DNA of 64,000 bases from Stercorarius parasiticus (taxonomy: Eukaryota; Chordata; Aves; Charadriiformes; Stercorariidae). Where the stretch lies: contig VWZL01004638.1 of assembly GCA_013396915.1 (NCBI GenBank), positions 62,001 to 126,000 of the forward strand, in the 5' to 3' direction. Position 1 is the first letter of the stretch. Each line of letters starts with the position of its first letter. The notes beneath the pieces were generated by a model. It did no database searches and was not told where the DNA came from. It saw nothing but the letters and a program-made list of their open reading frames with translations. Positions 34,401 to 48,000 of the stretch are shown here, in pieces. Position numbers and translations under genes: made by a program.

Positions 34401-37400
34401 ATATTTTCACAGGACTTCTGGTTTTAAGTTGGCTTATGTTCTATTAGCTGAGGAGGCATAGCTCTCTTGCATCTGCCTGGAGAACACCATCTGCTGCTAT
34501 CTTTTCATTAGCAGATCTAGTAACAATAGCCATGTGTAGTTTTTACACGGTGAGAAATTCTCACCCCAAAAACCTCTTTTTGGAGTGCCCAATCAATTTG
34601 GTGCCAGCACAGGTGAACAAACCTCAGAGGCTGAGTTTCACCAATCAGTGGAAATATGTCATAAAGAAATAAAGTAGGGGTTTTTTCTTTAGTTTTATCA
34701 CAAATATACAGTAAAAATGCTCACATACAGTGTGACTACATGTATATGCATATGCATGCACATGTGCCTACAGACATATGTGCATATAAATGTAGGATAT
34801 GTATACTGTAGATCGTGTATATTTCAGAAGTCCAGACTGTACCATTTGCAGAAAAGTTATTTGATGAGGAAGTTGGTGAAATCACTTTGCCCTGAAGACA
34901 GGGTTTTGGAAGGAACAGAATTCCTAGTGGCATATGGTGGGTGGGCTTTGTAATATCTACAAGCATAATATAGATTGTCTCATGACTACCCGTATTGCAT
35001 TACACATTTGTGTGCAGGAGATATTCAGTGTTGACCCATTTCTCATAAATACGTCAGAACGATCTTTACTTTCTCTGTCAAAGCAACATGAGCAAGAATA
35101 CAAGCTTCCATTTTAACTAGCCCTTGGTCTATCCATAAGGAGATGAGGGCATCTTCTTGAAAGCCTGTCCTGTGTCGCAGTGGTGGGGTGGACTCTGCAA
35201 GTCTGCAGTTTCGAGTCGGTTCTATCCATAGTTGAGCAGCACACTGAACATATGCAAACAGAATCAGACTTATGTAGAGAAGGGAAAAAACTATTATTAA
35301 ATTATACAGTATATAATGCTATGCTACATGAATGGTCTCAATGGTTTTGGTATTTTTTTTCCTACCCCAAACGAAATGAACTTACGATCTAAAACTTATG
35401 TTATGACAAAGCTAAAACCCGATGAAAGAAGTCCAACTTTGTTAGGAAAGGTTGACACACTGTAACCCAAATGTCTGACCTGATATTGCTCTCATTGCTA
35501 GAAGTCACCCTACAGGCATTATCAAAGCAATGCAAACTACTGCACATTTAATTCACAGTGACATAATTAGAACATTAGTAAACTTGGCTATCTAGTCACT
35601 GCAAGTCATCGTTTGCGTACATCATGAAGTTGTAGCGGTATGAAGGCTCTGACACTTTAAGGAGTGACAAACTACAAGTTAATTTTTTAGGACTTTACAG
35701 CATACAAAAACCCCTTCCCTTTTTCTTTTTTTTTTAAACATCTGCTGCAGACATCCCTACAGTATGATCCCATGTTTGCCGAAGCTTTGACATTGAAGCA
35801 TTGTAAAGTGAACCAAAAAGACAACACAGAGAAGAGAGTTGTGTTTGGCATACAAACTAGCCCCCTTGCTAGATCAAACTGCCGCACGTCTTTCCCTGAA
35901 CATCAGTAGACATAGCTTAGTCCCATCAATAGTTTACTGACCTGTGCTGTGATAACATTTCCATCTCTGGAGTGCGCCGTATGTGACATTTTGCAAGTAC
36001 ATTTAATGGGGAATGGGGGAAGGGGAGATGACGCTTATCCTGCTTGTCGGTGCATACTGGATGGGGCCAGGGATATCGATTGCAGAAAACTCTCCTCTGC
36101 TGACTGATTGCCACCCCTCGCATGTGTGCAGTCTTTGAAGTTTGTCATATCTGGATAAATGGAACAGTTTCCAGCGAGATCAGCCAGGTCTCAGCAACAC
36201 AAACATCAGCTAAATTGAACAAAAAACTATAAATAATAAAAGAAGCCCTTGACATTGTCTCAGTGCACTAGATAGCCACAGACAGGCTTCATTCTGTTGC
36301 AGGCTATTTGACTAAGAATGTAGATGACTGTTCAAGACAATAACAATTTTAAGATCTTCTTGCACGCTTGCTCCCAGAACAACTGTCCTTCCTGTTAGAC
36401 TCAGGTCAGCACTAAAAGTGAAAGGTCAGAATACCAATTAACTTATCTTCCCAACAAAAAACTGCTCAGTTCAGGGGTATTATGTAGCTCAATATTTTAT
36501 TAATGTAGAATGGCTTTGATCTGCATGTCCTCTATGAACTGATACTGATTTTTTAAAAATGATTTTATTAATTATTCATATAATAGGAAATGAACCATAA
36601 GTTTGCATTAAAGATTTTTGAACTTTGTATTTATTGTTGCCACATCTTCATTTTTGTGTAAAAGGTGAACCAAAATAATATAAACTCTTAGCCATTGAAA
36701 TCAGTCTGCTCCTTTTTTTCTTTTGGTTTGGTTGCTGAAAAATTATAATAATATTGTACAGTAACATTTTTCTGAGAACAACTTTGCTAATTAATATTAA
36801 TTTACAAGTTCCCTAAAAAGTTAGCAGGGAGACTAAAGAGCTAGGGATGTACAAAAACACAGCCTGGCTATATGAAAGCAAAGAATCTGAATTTTCCCCT
36901 CAGCTGTAATTTTTCCAGAGGCTCCTAAAGGAACCTTGCACATAATATCAGAAAGCGTTCTTCTGAGGTTTTCCTTACTCTCCACATTATCCTGTCTGTT
37001 CTTCTCTCCCATACAGACATCCAAGGCCCGCTGAAGGAGCCTTCCTTAGACTATGAAATCAGTAACTTATTTGCACTCTTCAGCCATTTACATTCTTGGG
37101 TATATTCCTGATTTTGGTAATTTTTTTTTTGTGTGTGGTTTTTTCAGGAATAAGAACTGCATTAACCACAATCGTTTCACGTTTTACACTGAAATAGTGC
37201 TGACAGAAAATATTTTTCCTGGTTCTCTTCCATGCAACACAGATTACCCATGCCCATTTTGCTGCAAACCCACAGCTTTGCCAGTATTGCGGTGGTATGC
37301 AGCCCCTTTCTGCTTTGCCCCTTTCTGCTTTCTCTGGCAGAAAGGAGTACCTGGACATGCACTATATACATGAACACCACTTCCTGATGGGCGTTATCCA

Positions 37401-40400
37401 GTACTCCATTCAGGATGGCAGTCTTAAGAGTCTTAACTTATTCTCTCAAATATTTTTTTTTCTCTATGGATTTTGCTGTTCTTGAGGATACGTCAACAGC
37501 TGAGATGCAGCTGAAGCTGACGGCCTTAGGCTGCCCTGCATTAGCTTCTTAGGCATAGTCATTCAACTATGGTGTCAGGCCTCAAGTACAAAACAGATCT
37601 TTACCACAGAGGAAGAAAGGAAAAGGCTAAAACTTTTAGAAGGAAGTTGCTCTTTATTCGCTTCATCTGGTTTTAGCATGTTTTCTGCCCTATCCCAGCA
37701 GACACAAATATAAGGGGCATTCCCTGCCTTGCACATAGGCTATTTAGTAATGTCTTGCGGGGAGAAATGTGTAGGCAAACTCTCCACTTGGTTCTTTACG
37801 GCCCCATACTCTGTGACGCTCGTCCATGTTTTGCCGTGGCAGACCTCTTTTTAGGCAGCTTCTCAGCTACAAGCTGTTTCTTGGCCCTCCAAAAAGATGA
37901 ATTAACTGTGTGATCTCTTTTGGACCTTAAACTGTTGTGATGAGAACAGCAAAGCTTTTGGGGAAGGGCTTTAAATAGTGTCTCAGAAATTACTCTTACA
38001 AAAACAAGCTGTGTCCGGATCAATATTTTGAACTAAGATACCAAGGCTGAAATGGCTGAGCTGGAACCAGGAATCCAAGAATCGCCCCCCCCAAAAGAAG
38101 AAGCAGCTCCGTATCATGTGAAGTAGAATTCCGTTGCTCTAGTCTGTCTCTCATTGGAATGAGCTGTTCCCACTACTAAGACACTGCTACAAAGAAATGA
38201 AATTCTATTGTTCCCTACTCAGAGAACTCTTGAACTACTTGAGACATTTAACCTGATGTTTAAGACTTCAGGATTGTGTTGGAATATCTAATGAAGTTCC
38301 ACTCCATTTAACAGAAACATTCATGTTTAATTAAAATTCACAGATAGCTAGAAACATGCAAATATTAACTATCCACAATGCTCAAAGTGTTAGGGAATTA
38401 AGGCTGGGTTTAATCCTACTTGAACCTCCTGCAGTCTTCTTTCTCTGCAATATATGCAGAGAAATATATCCAAAGTAATGCTGTCTTTTTGTTTGTTCAT
38501 TCTCTAAAAAGTATCTTTGTACATCTAGTGATAAGTCATATTTTACCAAAACTGATTTTTGTAACATCGTACATTTATGTAGATAAAGTTGGTTTGTGAG
38601 AGTTTATATAATCCAAACAGGCAAGAATGAACACATGGTATTTTGTCTCATCCGTGAAATGTAATGTGTTCTTTGCCCTTCTAGTGGAATTGGTTACTGT
38701 TATATAGCTTGCAATTTTCCTCTCTTTATTTTATTTTTTGATCAAACTGTGACATTTATTAACAAAGAGTTTGGCTTCATCTCTCTACAGCTTGCTTTCT
38801 AGGGAACTTCACACTATACTTTAAACTCTGTTTTCAAGAAGATATAAAATATGCATGCATTCCTTGGCAAAGCAGTGTTCAATTGCAAAAACTATCTTAG
38901 TAACCAAGTGATGGATTAGTTCCATGCAAGTACCAAATCAGATAAAATGACAAGAACTCATGCAAATTTGTTAAAAATAAAGGGGCTTTTTTTGAAATAA
39001 TAATAAAAAATCTTTATCTGAAAATATAATGTGCCCTTAGGACATGATATTGGATATTGCTACATGAGTTAAATTTCAGAATGACAGGATAATTAATGTA
39101 ATAACTCCTTCCTCATAAACAGCTCCAAAGGTATGAGGAGGTGTTTATAGGAGAAATGTATTTCCATCAGCTTTAGTCCTGTAGGGCAAAACCAGGGGTA
39201 ATACATTTAGGAAGAATTTATTTTCTTTGCTGCCACCAAAATTATAGTACACTAATTATTAGCACTTCCTTATTATTTCTAATGAGAACTACACCTGTTG
39301 ACACATTATACAAAAAATGAAATTGAATCTTGTTTTAGTGTTCTGGCTTAGTCATTTTTAATTATAATATGTGCTAGATGCAGAGTTATCATTTAACTGA
39401 TATCATTTAACTCATTGACCCTGTACTGCCACACTTAGTGCTCTAAAATATCTACAGCAACATCAGAACCTGTTTTATGGTTACTTGGCTTAAACAAGCA
39501 CCATCCACCTTTGGGGCAGGGGAAGGAAATTCTGAATTGCTGAAAAGGGAATAGTTTCTGCTTTGGAAGAGTGAGTGAGGCAAATGTGGCTTTCAGCTCT
39601 GACTGAATTCATTGAGTACTTTATGGAGTCAACAGATGAAACAGGATAGAAAAAAATGTGCAGCACACTTAATTTCACTCTCCCTTAGATGAATCCTCTC
39701 AGGGCTTTTTGTTCATTTGCTTGTTCCAAATTATGGTCTCAAAAATGATCAAAATAAAATTTCTCCACCACCAAAAAGTGAAGTCAACAGAAACGGTGCA
39801 AATTTGCATGTATTTGCCTCACTTGGCTTTGAAATAGAATCTCAAGTGCTGTACCGATAGGAGTAGAGTGTCTTCCCAAATTCAAGTAGAAGTAAGCAGA
39901 CTTTAGTTGTGGGTGTACACTCTGTTTGTTTTTTTGGTTTTTGGTGGTTTGTTTTTTTTTTTTAAGTTTCCTTTATGATTTCCCAATATAAACTTCTGAG
40001 TAAATCCAGAGCGAGCAAGGTAGAAATTTGTATTCCCACATGGGTGTCTGCAACTCCCACTGCTCACATTCCGCCTGCCTGCCTGTCTCTCAGAGCAAAC
40101 TCCAGTTTTAAGGATTTTAAGGGCTCCACCACCTGTGATTGCACAGATGCAGCCTGAGCAATGTACGCTCGTGGTAGCATAGGTGTGACTGATTCCTCTT
40201 AGCAGGGAAGGCAAAGCCTGCTACATAGGACATTACGGCACACTAACTATTATCAGCTGCCAACACACTGGAGGCCAGCAGAAGCTGGCAACCCAGATAT
40301 GAGCAAAAAGTAGATTTCTCTGTGCCTTGATGAGAGGAAAGAGGAATTTCAAATTCCAGCTAGAGCTTGTGGGGTGGCTGACTGCCTAGAAAATGAACTA

Positions 40401-42668
40401 AATCTGTGCACAAGTCATGTGCTTTCGCCTGGCCTTCTCTCTGGATGCCCCTCTAAGCTCTCGTGGGTCCAGAGTGGATGTGACAGATGGTTTAGACTGC
40501 AGTACCCAACTCACTCCAGGCAAACCTTCCTTGCCAAAGGCCAGTAGGCTCAGTTCTCCAGGTAGCTGCTGCCGGTCTTAGGAAACGTGTAAGGAATTTG
40601 TAAATTAGGAAATTGAATATAATACCTGCAGCATGCTTGCAAAATTTTTTTGGTTTTTATTTTAATTTACAGATTTTTCCAATAAGCATCACATAAAATA
40701 CTGCAGTTCATAAAAGACGTTAATTCTGCTCTCTTAAGAAGTTGTTTGTTCAAGAAAGATCAAATTGGATGCAGCAGCATCTGTTTATCAGTTCTGCTTT
40801 CATCTAATTTTACAGCTGGATTGTCTGAGCCACAAGAAGGTCAAATGATTTGCCCTGACTCTGCCTATGAATTTATGGCATATGTTTGACAATCAGAGCC
40901 CATATGCTTGCCAGAAGTGTGTTACACATTTTAAATGTATGGTTTAAAATAATGCCTTTTTTACTAGGAAAAAGTATTGCTATTAAAGTGATAGTTTTTT
41001 TGTTGTGCTATATTAAGAAGAATAAACTGATAACACTCATTTGTCACTAGACTTTTACTGACAGTAAATATTTTACTGATTTTTTTCTTTCTGCTGTAAT
41101 CTTAGAAAAAAGTCTGTATTAAAATTTATGGCAAATGGCAAATTTTACTGCACAGCGCAAAAGTCAATTTACTTCAAATTTAACTGTTGTATTTTGAATC
41201 CAAACCCAATATTTTTCAACATGGAAAAAGCATCCATGAAATATTTCATATTTCATAGCCTTGCTTTGGGGAACCTTCTTACACACAATAAAACTGAAAA
41301 AGTGGCAGAATGTTTCTTTAACACTTTCTTTTTCTCTCTCTTCCCCGCGCCACTCCCCAAATGGGGAAGAAAACTAGAAAAGTGTAGAAACGGGTTTCAA
41401 GCTATCAAATGTATTTTGATAACTGATTCATCCACAGTGGCTTCACAGTTCAGGATTACATAAACCTTATTAACTGAGCATGGGGACAGCCTTCCTGCTT
41501 TCCTGGGATCACTATGGTTGTCGAGCAACACGGGGTCTGTGGGGCCGGCGGTCACATCCTTAGCCGGCGAGCTGAGAAGCAGCGATGTGAGGACTTTCTC
41601 CAGCAACCATTAATAGGGTTACCTTGTCCACAGCTGATGATCTGGGAATAACTTTAACCTAAAATCCTGTCATCCTGACCACATGGGGCTTGGATTATGC
41701 TAGCTGACTTGTTCTGAACAACAATTCATAATCTCAAGAATTGTTGTGGCAGTTAGTACTGGTGCTAAGCTTTACCCTTCCATAGATATCATTGGCTTAC
41801 AGTTTTATACTCTATACCATCTTATGTACACAGGAATATATATATATGCATATAAAAATTTTTCAAGCTACTGGAGAACTATGCCACTGATTGCTCTTTT
41901 TTTAAGAATCTTTTTCCCCATTTTTTTCAAAAATATTTCTCAAATCAGCTGAACTTGGTTTCATCTTTGGAACAACTGGTTTTACAGCAAGTACAATGTG
42001 ATGAGTTCATCAGGGTTCATTAAATGTCAGTTCTAGCCATGGTCTCCATTTCCCTCTGACCTGAAAAATGGTGGCTTTGGAAGGGTATTTTGAAATGCTC
42101 TGCGTGAGTTTGGTACCACTGAGAAGCACTTCACTGTATCCAAACTCGGGTTGACTAACTGGGTCAATGGTGTGTACTGAACCAACTTTCACTCACAAAA
42201 AATCCCAACAAAAGTACCCCAAGTCCCCCCTGTGTATATCATTATGTAGAGAGTTATCTCCAGTCCCCCAAAAGATTACTATTGTTAGAATTCGGAAGGT
42301 CTTACTACCATCAACCCTACACTTTAAATTGCATGCTGCCGTGTTGGGATTGAAGTTCTGAGGTGTCATTAGACTGTTAACACCTATGCCAATATTACAG
42401 GTATAGTGTATCACAGTAAATCTTCCTCTGCTCTGTACTGGCTGCAATTTGGCTACTCTATACTGGCTGCAAATGGATGCGCAAGGTGGTTTGACTCAAA
42501 GGATCATCTGTTTAGCTTGTTGTCTTATATTCATCTTTATGGAGGTGATTGGCATTGCTGGCACCCTTCGTAATTTTAAATTTATCTCAACACATATAAG
42601 TATATGCTAAGCAGCTCCAAATACTCAGTATGCTGTGACCTTAAAGCTGTAAGGGACAGTGAAGCAGT
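31401..42668. other. non-coding stretch
   Basis: Long AT-rich DNA with no gene I can support. Notable local items are a G/T-rich segment at about 31761-31830, the alternating purine-pyrimidine run at 34737-34767, a hairpin at 34549-34565 and a weak exon-like arrangement on the minus strand at 33005-33094. Open frames reach at most 111 codons (41128-41463) and lack known domains. If the exon at 42675-42756 is real, this is its downstream intron. Confidence 0.45.
34737..34767. repeat. 31-base perfect alternating purine-pyrimidine run
   Basis: Every base alternates pyrimidine and purine through TACATGTATATGCATATGCA and on to ...TGTGC, with no break. It is built from TA, CA/TG and GC steps. Sequences of this kind can adopt left-handed Z-DNA under supercoiling. 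Two further TATG/CATA blocks follow to about 34800. Confidence 0.85.
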
Positions 42669-42674
42669 ACTTAC

Positions 42675-42756
42675 CCGGAGGCATGCAAGGACTGGAGCTC
42701 CTCTTTATAGAGCTCTTTAGCAGGGACTTTTCTGTAAACAGGTTTAGCATGCCTCA
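42675..42756 (-). CDS. putative internal coding exon of an unidentified gene
   Basis: An 82-base segment has textbook splice sites on the minus strand. Upstream is the acceptor GGTTAACTTTTTTTTGTTTTTCAG (bases 42780-42757, split here as a pyrimidine tract plus CAG). Downstream is the donor GG/GTAAGT (42674-42669). Two of three frames have a stop within 12 bases. The third is open throughout, entered with two bases completing a split codon (phase 1) and left with two bases (phase 2). Its 26 full codons include KPVYRKVPAKELYKEELQSL, preceded by R-H-A and followed by H-A-S. The peptide is basic, rich in K, E and L, with no hydrophobic segment, so it looks cytoplasmic or nuclear. I do not recognise the family. 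Its length (not a multiple of three) means skipping would shift the frame. No second exon of similar quality was found in the window, which implies long introns on both sides. Coding status is inference from splice signals and one open frame. Confidence 0.65.
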
Positions 42757-44958
42757 CTGAAAAACAAAAAAAAGTTAACCTTCTAATTAGAAGTATAAAA
42801 CTAAGATTTTCTTTGTGCTGGGACCCCCACATAGTGATTTATACTTTTTTTTTTAATAGGAATCGAGACTTTTAACTTCAGCCCTTTTCTAGAAAAAGCA
42901 ACAGTTGTTGCTCAAAAATGGGCATATTCTTTTTCAACACATGAACATTATTCAAAAACAATTATAACATCAGGTTACATATATTTTCTTCTTTAGGCAA
43001 GCTGTCACCTGATGAATACTTCAGAGACCCTCAAATTTCCTTTAAGTACTAGATACTCAGTTTGATACTTTGGTATTTAATTGAGGTGTCATACTTGCTC
43101 CTTCATTAATAAGAACATCGTCACTCAGAATATTCAGTATTTCACGTTGTTCCATTATCATATGATTAGTTCCCATTTAAGTGGTGATTTAAAAAATCTG
43201 ACTATAGAAAAGTTTCTTGTTTTGCTTTCAAAGATATTTGCATGCTTAAAAATATTAAAATCCCTATTTATTTCTTCTTTAAATTAAAGATTTTTAGTAA
43301 AAACAATGAAGTAAATTCCTGTTATATGTTGGACTTGAACTCCACTAAATGTAAATGTAACTGCAAATCCTTTGAAGTCAAGTGCTGTAGATAGGCTAGT
43401 CTTTCAAAGGTAGGTGTTGAAGTTGCTGAGAGCACATTTTTAAAAGCTCTCCAGGAAGAGCATCTTAGGGTAATCTTACAAAAAAATCATGTTTGAAGGT
43501 GATTTGGGGTCACTTGGTGAGGTTGGAGCTATTTTCAGTTATTTGTGTTTTAATCTGCCTGACGTGAAGATGTGGAGTGAGTCATTGCTTTGATATCAGG
43601 GCAGAAGAATTTCTCCATAATACCTGCTGATCTCTCACCATTCCCCTCAGCTATCTCTATGTATTTAAAATACAGTGTTATTCAAGGTTTATTTCTTAGT
43701 CATATCTACCCTATGATTTAAAAAATAGTTATACCACACAACAGATCTAGTAATTTTTTATATACATCTTCATGGACTCTTGAAATTACATATAAAGTAA
43801 GACTGATATTGAAAGTTTCAAGTAATTTAGAAAAAAAAATTCACTAACGTGTTGTATGCTTATTTTCAGATCACAGTATAAAAGAAAGGGCTGTGTTACT
43901 ATTTTTAAATTACAATTTTAAGTATTATAAACTTAAGTATATTAAGCAAATTAAATGGTTTGGATTTAGAGATGAGGGAAGAGCTTATCATAGGAGCTAC
44001 AGTTCTTTAATTCCAAGAGACAGAGCAATTGAGATATAGGCTCCATTTAATTAGAAATTATGAGACGGATAAATTGAGAATAGAAGGATTTCCTTTCCAC
44101 TTATCCATTTCTAATAAATACATGTTTTGACAGCAATAATACTGTCTTAAATAGTTAATGTTACATGAAGCTTCCATCTTATTTATGTAGGCTGTTCCCA
44201 CTACACTGAGGAGCCTCTGAAATGTCAGCTAGAACAAGGATCTATGCTGGATTCAACCAAGATGGAAATGGAAAATTCATTTTAATACTCTTGTGAGAAA
44301 ATCCATAACATTGTTCTTCCCCATGAGCCCCCATGAGCTTTCCTTCACACTTTTCTCCTGCCAATTCATCGAATACTTTCTCTGACAGACCCAAAGTGCT
44401 ATTCTCAAACCAGAGATCTCCAGCCTCGCTAATCTTGGCGAACCTTGCCTTTCATTTTGCTGCTTTGTAATGGGCTACACGTCTGAGCAATATAAAGCAG
44501 TTCTGTAGGAAAGTTATATAAGATTTCTGATGTTAGGAATTATATTTTTTTCTGGAAATGTAATTTCTAGTTTGCTTCCTAAAACATACTGAGTGGATTT
44601 AGACTGTGCCTGAGAACCGTCTAAACCTGGCAACATCTCTCCAGTACCACTGCAGCAAATATCCCCTGTAACAGTGCTATTGGCATCTGTGGGTGTACTA
44701 TAAGAGCCTTTAATACACTTAATCCAGCAGATGGTATGCCTGCATAACTACATACATGACACAGAGAAAACCTGTGTGCCAGAAGATCATCTACAAGAAT
44801 CTAAGATGCACTAAAGTGCTCAGCTGCCAGTGGTGATTTTCTGTTAAATCATCTTTTATCTCTCATTTGTGATACAGAAGGAAAACCTAAAAATCTTCTT
44901 CCTCGGAAATTTACAACACAATGCCAAAAAATCATGGATTCAATGATACAGGATTGGG
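42757..44958. other. non-coding stretch, presumed intron
   Basis: After the acceptor tract of the putative exon the sequence is AT-rich with no recognisable gene or young repeat. Nothing further is supported. Confidence 0.45.
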
Positions 44959-45018
44959 TTTTTCCCTTCCCTTCCCTTCCCTTCCCTTCCCTTCCCTTCC
45001 CTTCCCTTCCCTTCCCTT
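44959..45018. repeat. (TTCCC)n microsatellite, 60-base pure pyrimidine tract
   Basis: About eleven TTCCC pentamers follow a short T run, giving an unbroken pyrimidine strand of 60 bases (purine on the other strand). Homopurine-homopyrimidine mirror tracts can form triplex H-DNA, are length-variable, and hinder polymerases. The open frames on both strands here (P-F-P-S-L and G-K-G-R-E periodicities) come only from this repeat. Confidence 0.97.
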
Positions 45019-48000
45019 GGCACATTAATAGCTTTTACTTCTTTCCTCCACACAGATTGTTTGATTTTTTTTCTTTCCTTTGCCTTATCAACCTTCTCCT
45101 TACCTGTTACTTGCCAAATCCCTTCTGTAACACACCTTCTTTCTTCCATCAGACCACCCACCTTTTCCTTTCAAGGATAGGATAACCAACACACATTTAA
45201 CCAAAATCTAAGCTGTTGCTGTCAGAGGACTACCCTTTCTCTTAAGGACACTGCAACAATGAAGGCCATAAACATTTACTGTTGGATGATATCCCAGCCA
45301 TGAAAAGTGTTTCTAACACATGCAGGATTGCACAGGTGGCGGAGATTTCTTTTAAAAATCCACAGATTAGCACAGACCATCTGATTTGAGAGGATGATGT
45401 GATGAACAAGTACATTCAATATGATTTTACTGCAGAGGGGATGAACAGTTTTATTTTTATTCATGCTTATGAGGCACTAAGAAATAGTCCCATAGGTAAA
45501 CTCTTAAACTATTTAACTCAACAAGTAGCATGGGAAGGGATATCCTAAATGCATGCATCAGAGGGACGTCTGCCCTGCCACAGAAATCCACTGCAGAGCT
45601 ACTCGTTTCAAGTTAAGAGAAATTAGTTACAAAATACACAAAACAAAATATATTTGTGATGATATGATGACGGTGTCCCCTTTCAGCCAAATACTTAGAG
45701 TCACTGCCTTTGTGCTACAGCTACATGAATTCCACTGGTGTTACCACCCAACTTCTTCATATAAACCATAATGATGTGCCTGTTTTCCCAAGGAAAAGGC
45801 AAAGCAACATGTACCAGGGATCTTTAATGAGTCTCTTTGACTTATTTTCAGAACTCTTTAATACTTCTGCCTTGACAGTCTCTGAAAATGAGTGGTAATT
45901 AGCCTTCTGGGTTGGCAGGAAATTGCCGTATTGATCATCTCTGGGAACATTGTATATAGAAAGGAAGAGAAAACTATAGAAATAAGTGTTTATGTGCATT
46001 GTTGGGGTTTTGGACAGTTTATTTTCTGGTTTTTATCTTGAAGAATTATTAATATTGGGGTAAACGCAGATGAACGAAATGTATTGCTACTGATTTAGAC
46101 ATTTAGAAATAGCTTTTACTACCACTAGTGCAAATCCAATAAAATCTCCTGAAAGCAGCTAAGACTGCTTTTAAGTAAGACCACTTAAGGCTTGGTTGTA
46201 AAGGAAATATTGCTCTTTAAAAATGTAAAACAAATCCTCCTAACAGGACTTTTCAAGTTAAGCTGTCTCTAAATAAAAGATGATGAGATATTTAAAGAGT
46301 TTCTGAGTTCACATTAAATGCATAATTCAGGACTGAATGTTGAAAAGGGAGTAAAAATGTGAAAGGCTTCAGCAATATATCTCTGCAATTCTATATGGTT
46401 TGTCTGGAAGGTTTAATCAGCACAGAGAAGCTGAAATGTAAGCAGGGAAGTAGTTTGGATTATACTGATTTTAAGGTCTTAAAAAATCACCAGTTCTTCA
46501 AAAATGCTTCCAGTATATAACAGCCCCTATTTCAGGATTTGCTACTTTGTGATATGTAAGAAAGATTATAGTAGCCTGGGCTAAAGCAGATGATGCTTTG
46601 CAATGGCCGTTCCTGGTGTTACTGCATAATTCTCTGAGCCTGACTTCGTGATGACTTCTAAAAATCAAATAACCCTGGAAGACATCCTGGATGTCTTCCA
46701 GGCTTCTGTTACATATATATCCATATTGGTCTCTGAAATGCAAGCATTTATTGAGGAATACCTTATAAAAACCCGTTGTAGCCTTGCTATGTGATTAATG
46801 GTGGGATTTTTCTAGGTGTTTGAGACCAGAACTGGGCCCATCATTCCTAATGTTTCAGACTGTGAGGGCATGAATGATGTATGTTTTCAGCAGCTGTCAC
46901 TTGAAAGCAGTACTGTTATAATGAGGAAGATGAAAACTCTCATATCTTGAGCAAGAGCAGGAAAGAATGAAAAAATTAATTACTATTTTTGTAAACTGAA
47001 GTTGCTTTTCTAAACATCTCAGTAATTATTTTTAATACGGTGAGCCTTCAATCAGTATGTTCTTTTTAGGGTATGAGATACGTAATATACAAACGTGTTA
47101 AAGGGATATTTTTTGCTTCTACACAACTACAATAAACACAATTTGTGTTACACTCTCTTTTTGTGGCTGTGGAAAGTCTCAGGACCTCAGAAAGGACAGT
47201 GGCTATTTGGACTGCATTTCAATAATTTTGCTTAGATATTATGGTTTATTGGAAAAATACCATGTCTGTAGACAGAATGCATCACAATAGGAATCCTGCT
47301 CCACATTTTATGCTGAATAGGCTATGCTCCTACTCTTCCCTTTAATAAGGAAAAAAAGTATGTTTGTGATTTCAGAGACTTACTTGAAGCAGCCTGCTGT
47401 TAAGCGTTTTTCTCCTGTGGACTGTGCTATTTTGTCTTTTCCTGGTTGCACGAAGCTACATCTGTCACTGCATCTACTGCTGTTCTGCAGTTTATGTGTT
47501 GTTACTGGATCTGTTGCTTCCTGGGTTGAGCCAAACTAAGCAAAACCAGATTCAAGTCTCAATAAAAGTAAAATAAAGCAAGTTCCAAGTTACTGGTGAT
47601 AAATGTGTTAATGTCCAGTTACCCTGAGGCACAACTGCATTGACACCAGAATGTTTAGCTGATACTTTCATCTTCTATTTGAATAAATATTCGAATGTAT
47701 AATTTTCAAAACATTATGATGCTTTGTAGAGTCAATAATATTTCAAATATCAATGGCCAGAGGTCATTAGATAGAAGTGTAGTGGTTTTGTGTGTCCCTG
47801 GAAAGGAAGGGCATTACAATCTAAATGGTGTATAGAAGATGCTTTTTCCTGAGAAATCATGACACTTTAATACAAATGCTGTATTATACCGATGTAGTAT
47901 AAAACTCACTCTAATACAAGAGGGAGATGGGAGGACATTATCTGTTATGAACACAGTGAAAATTGCTTGGTTATGGAAAATTAATGAGACCTCCTGTAGC

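Noticed and set aside
44934..45185. 83-codon frame with a repeated proline-rich motif
   Set aside because: The periodicity is the (TTCCC)n microsatellite translated.
46887..46943. 18-codon minus-strand mini-ORF resembling a signal peptide (MRVFIFLIITVLLSS)
   Set aside because: It stops after 18 codons with no mature peptide and no donor site of quality. A hydrophobic start is expected by chance in AT-rich DNA.
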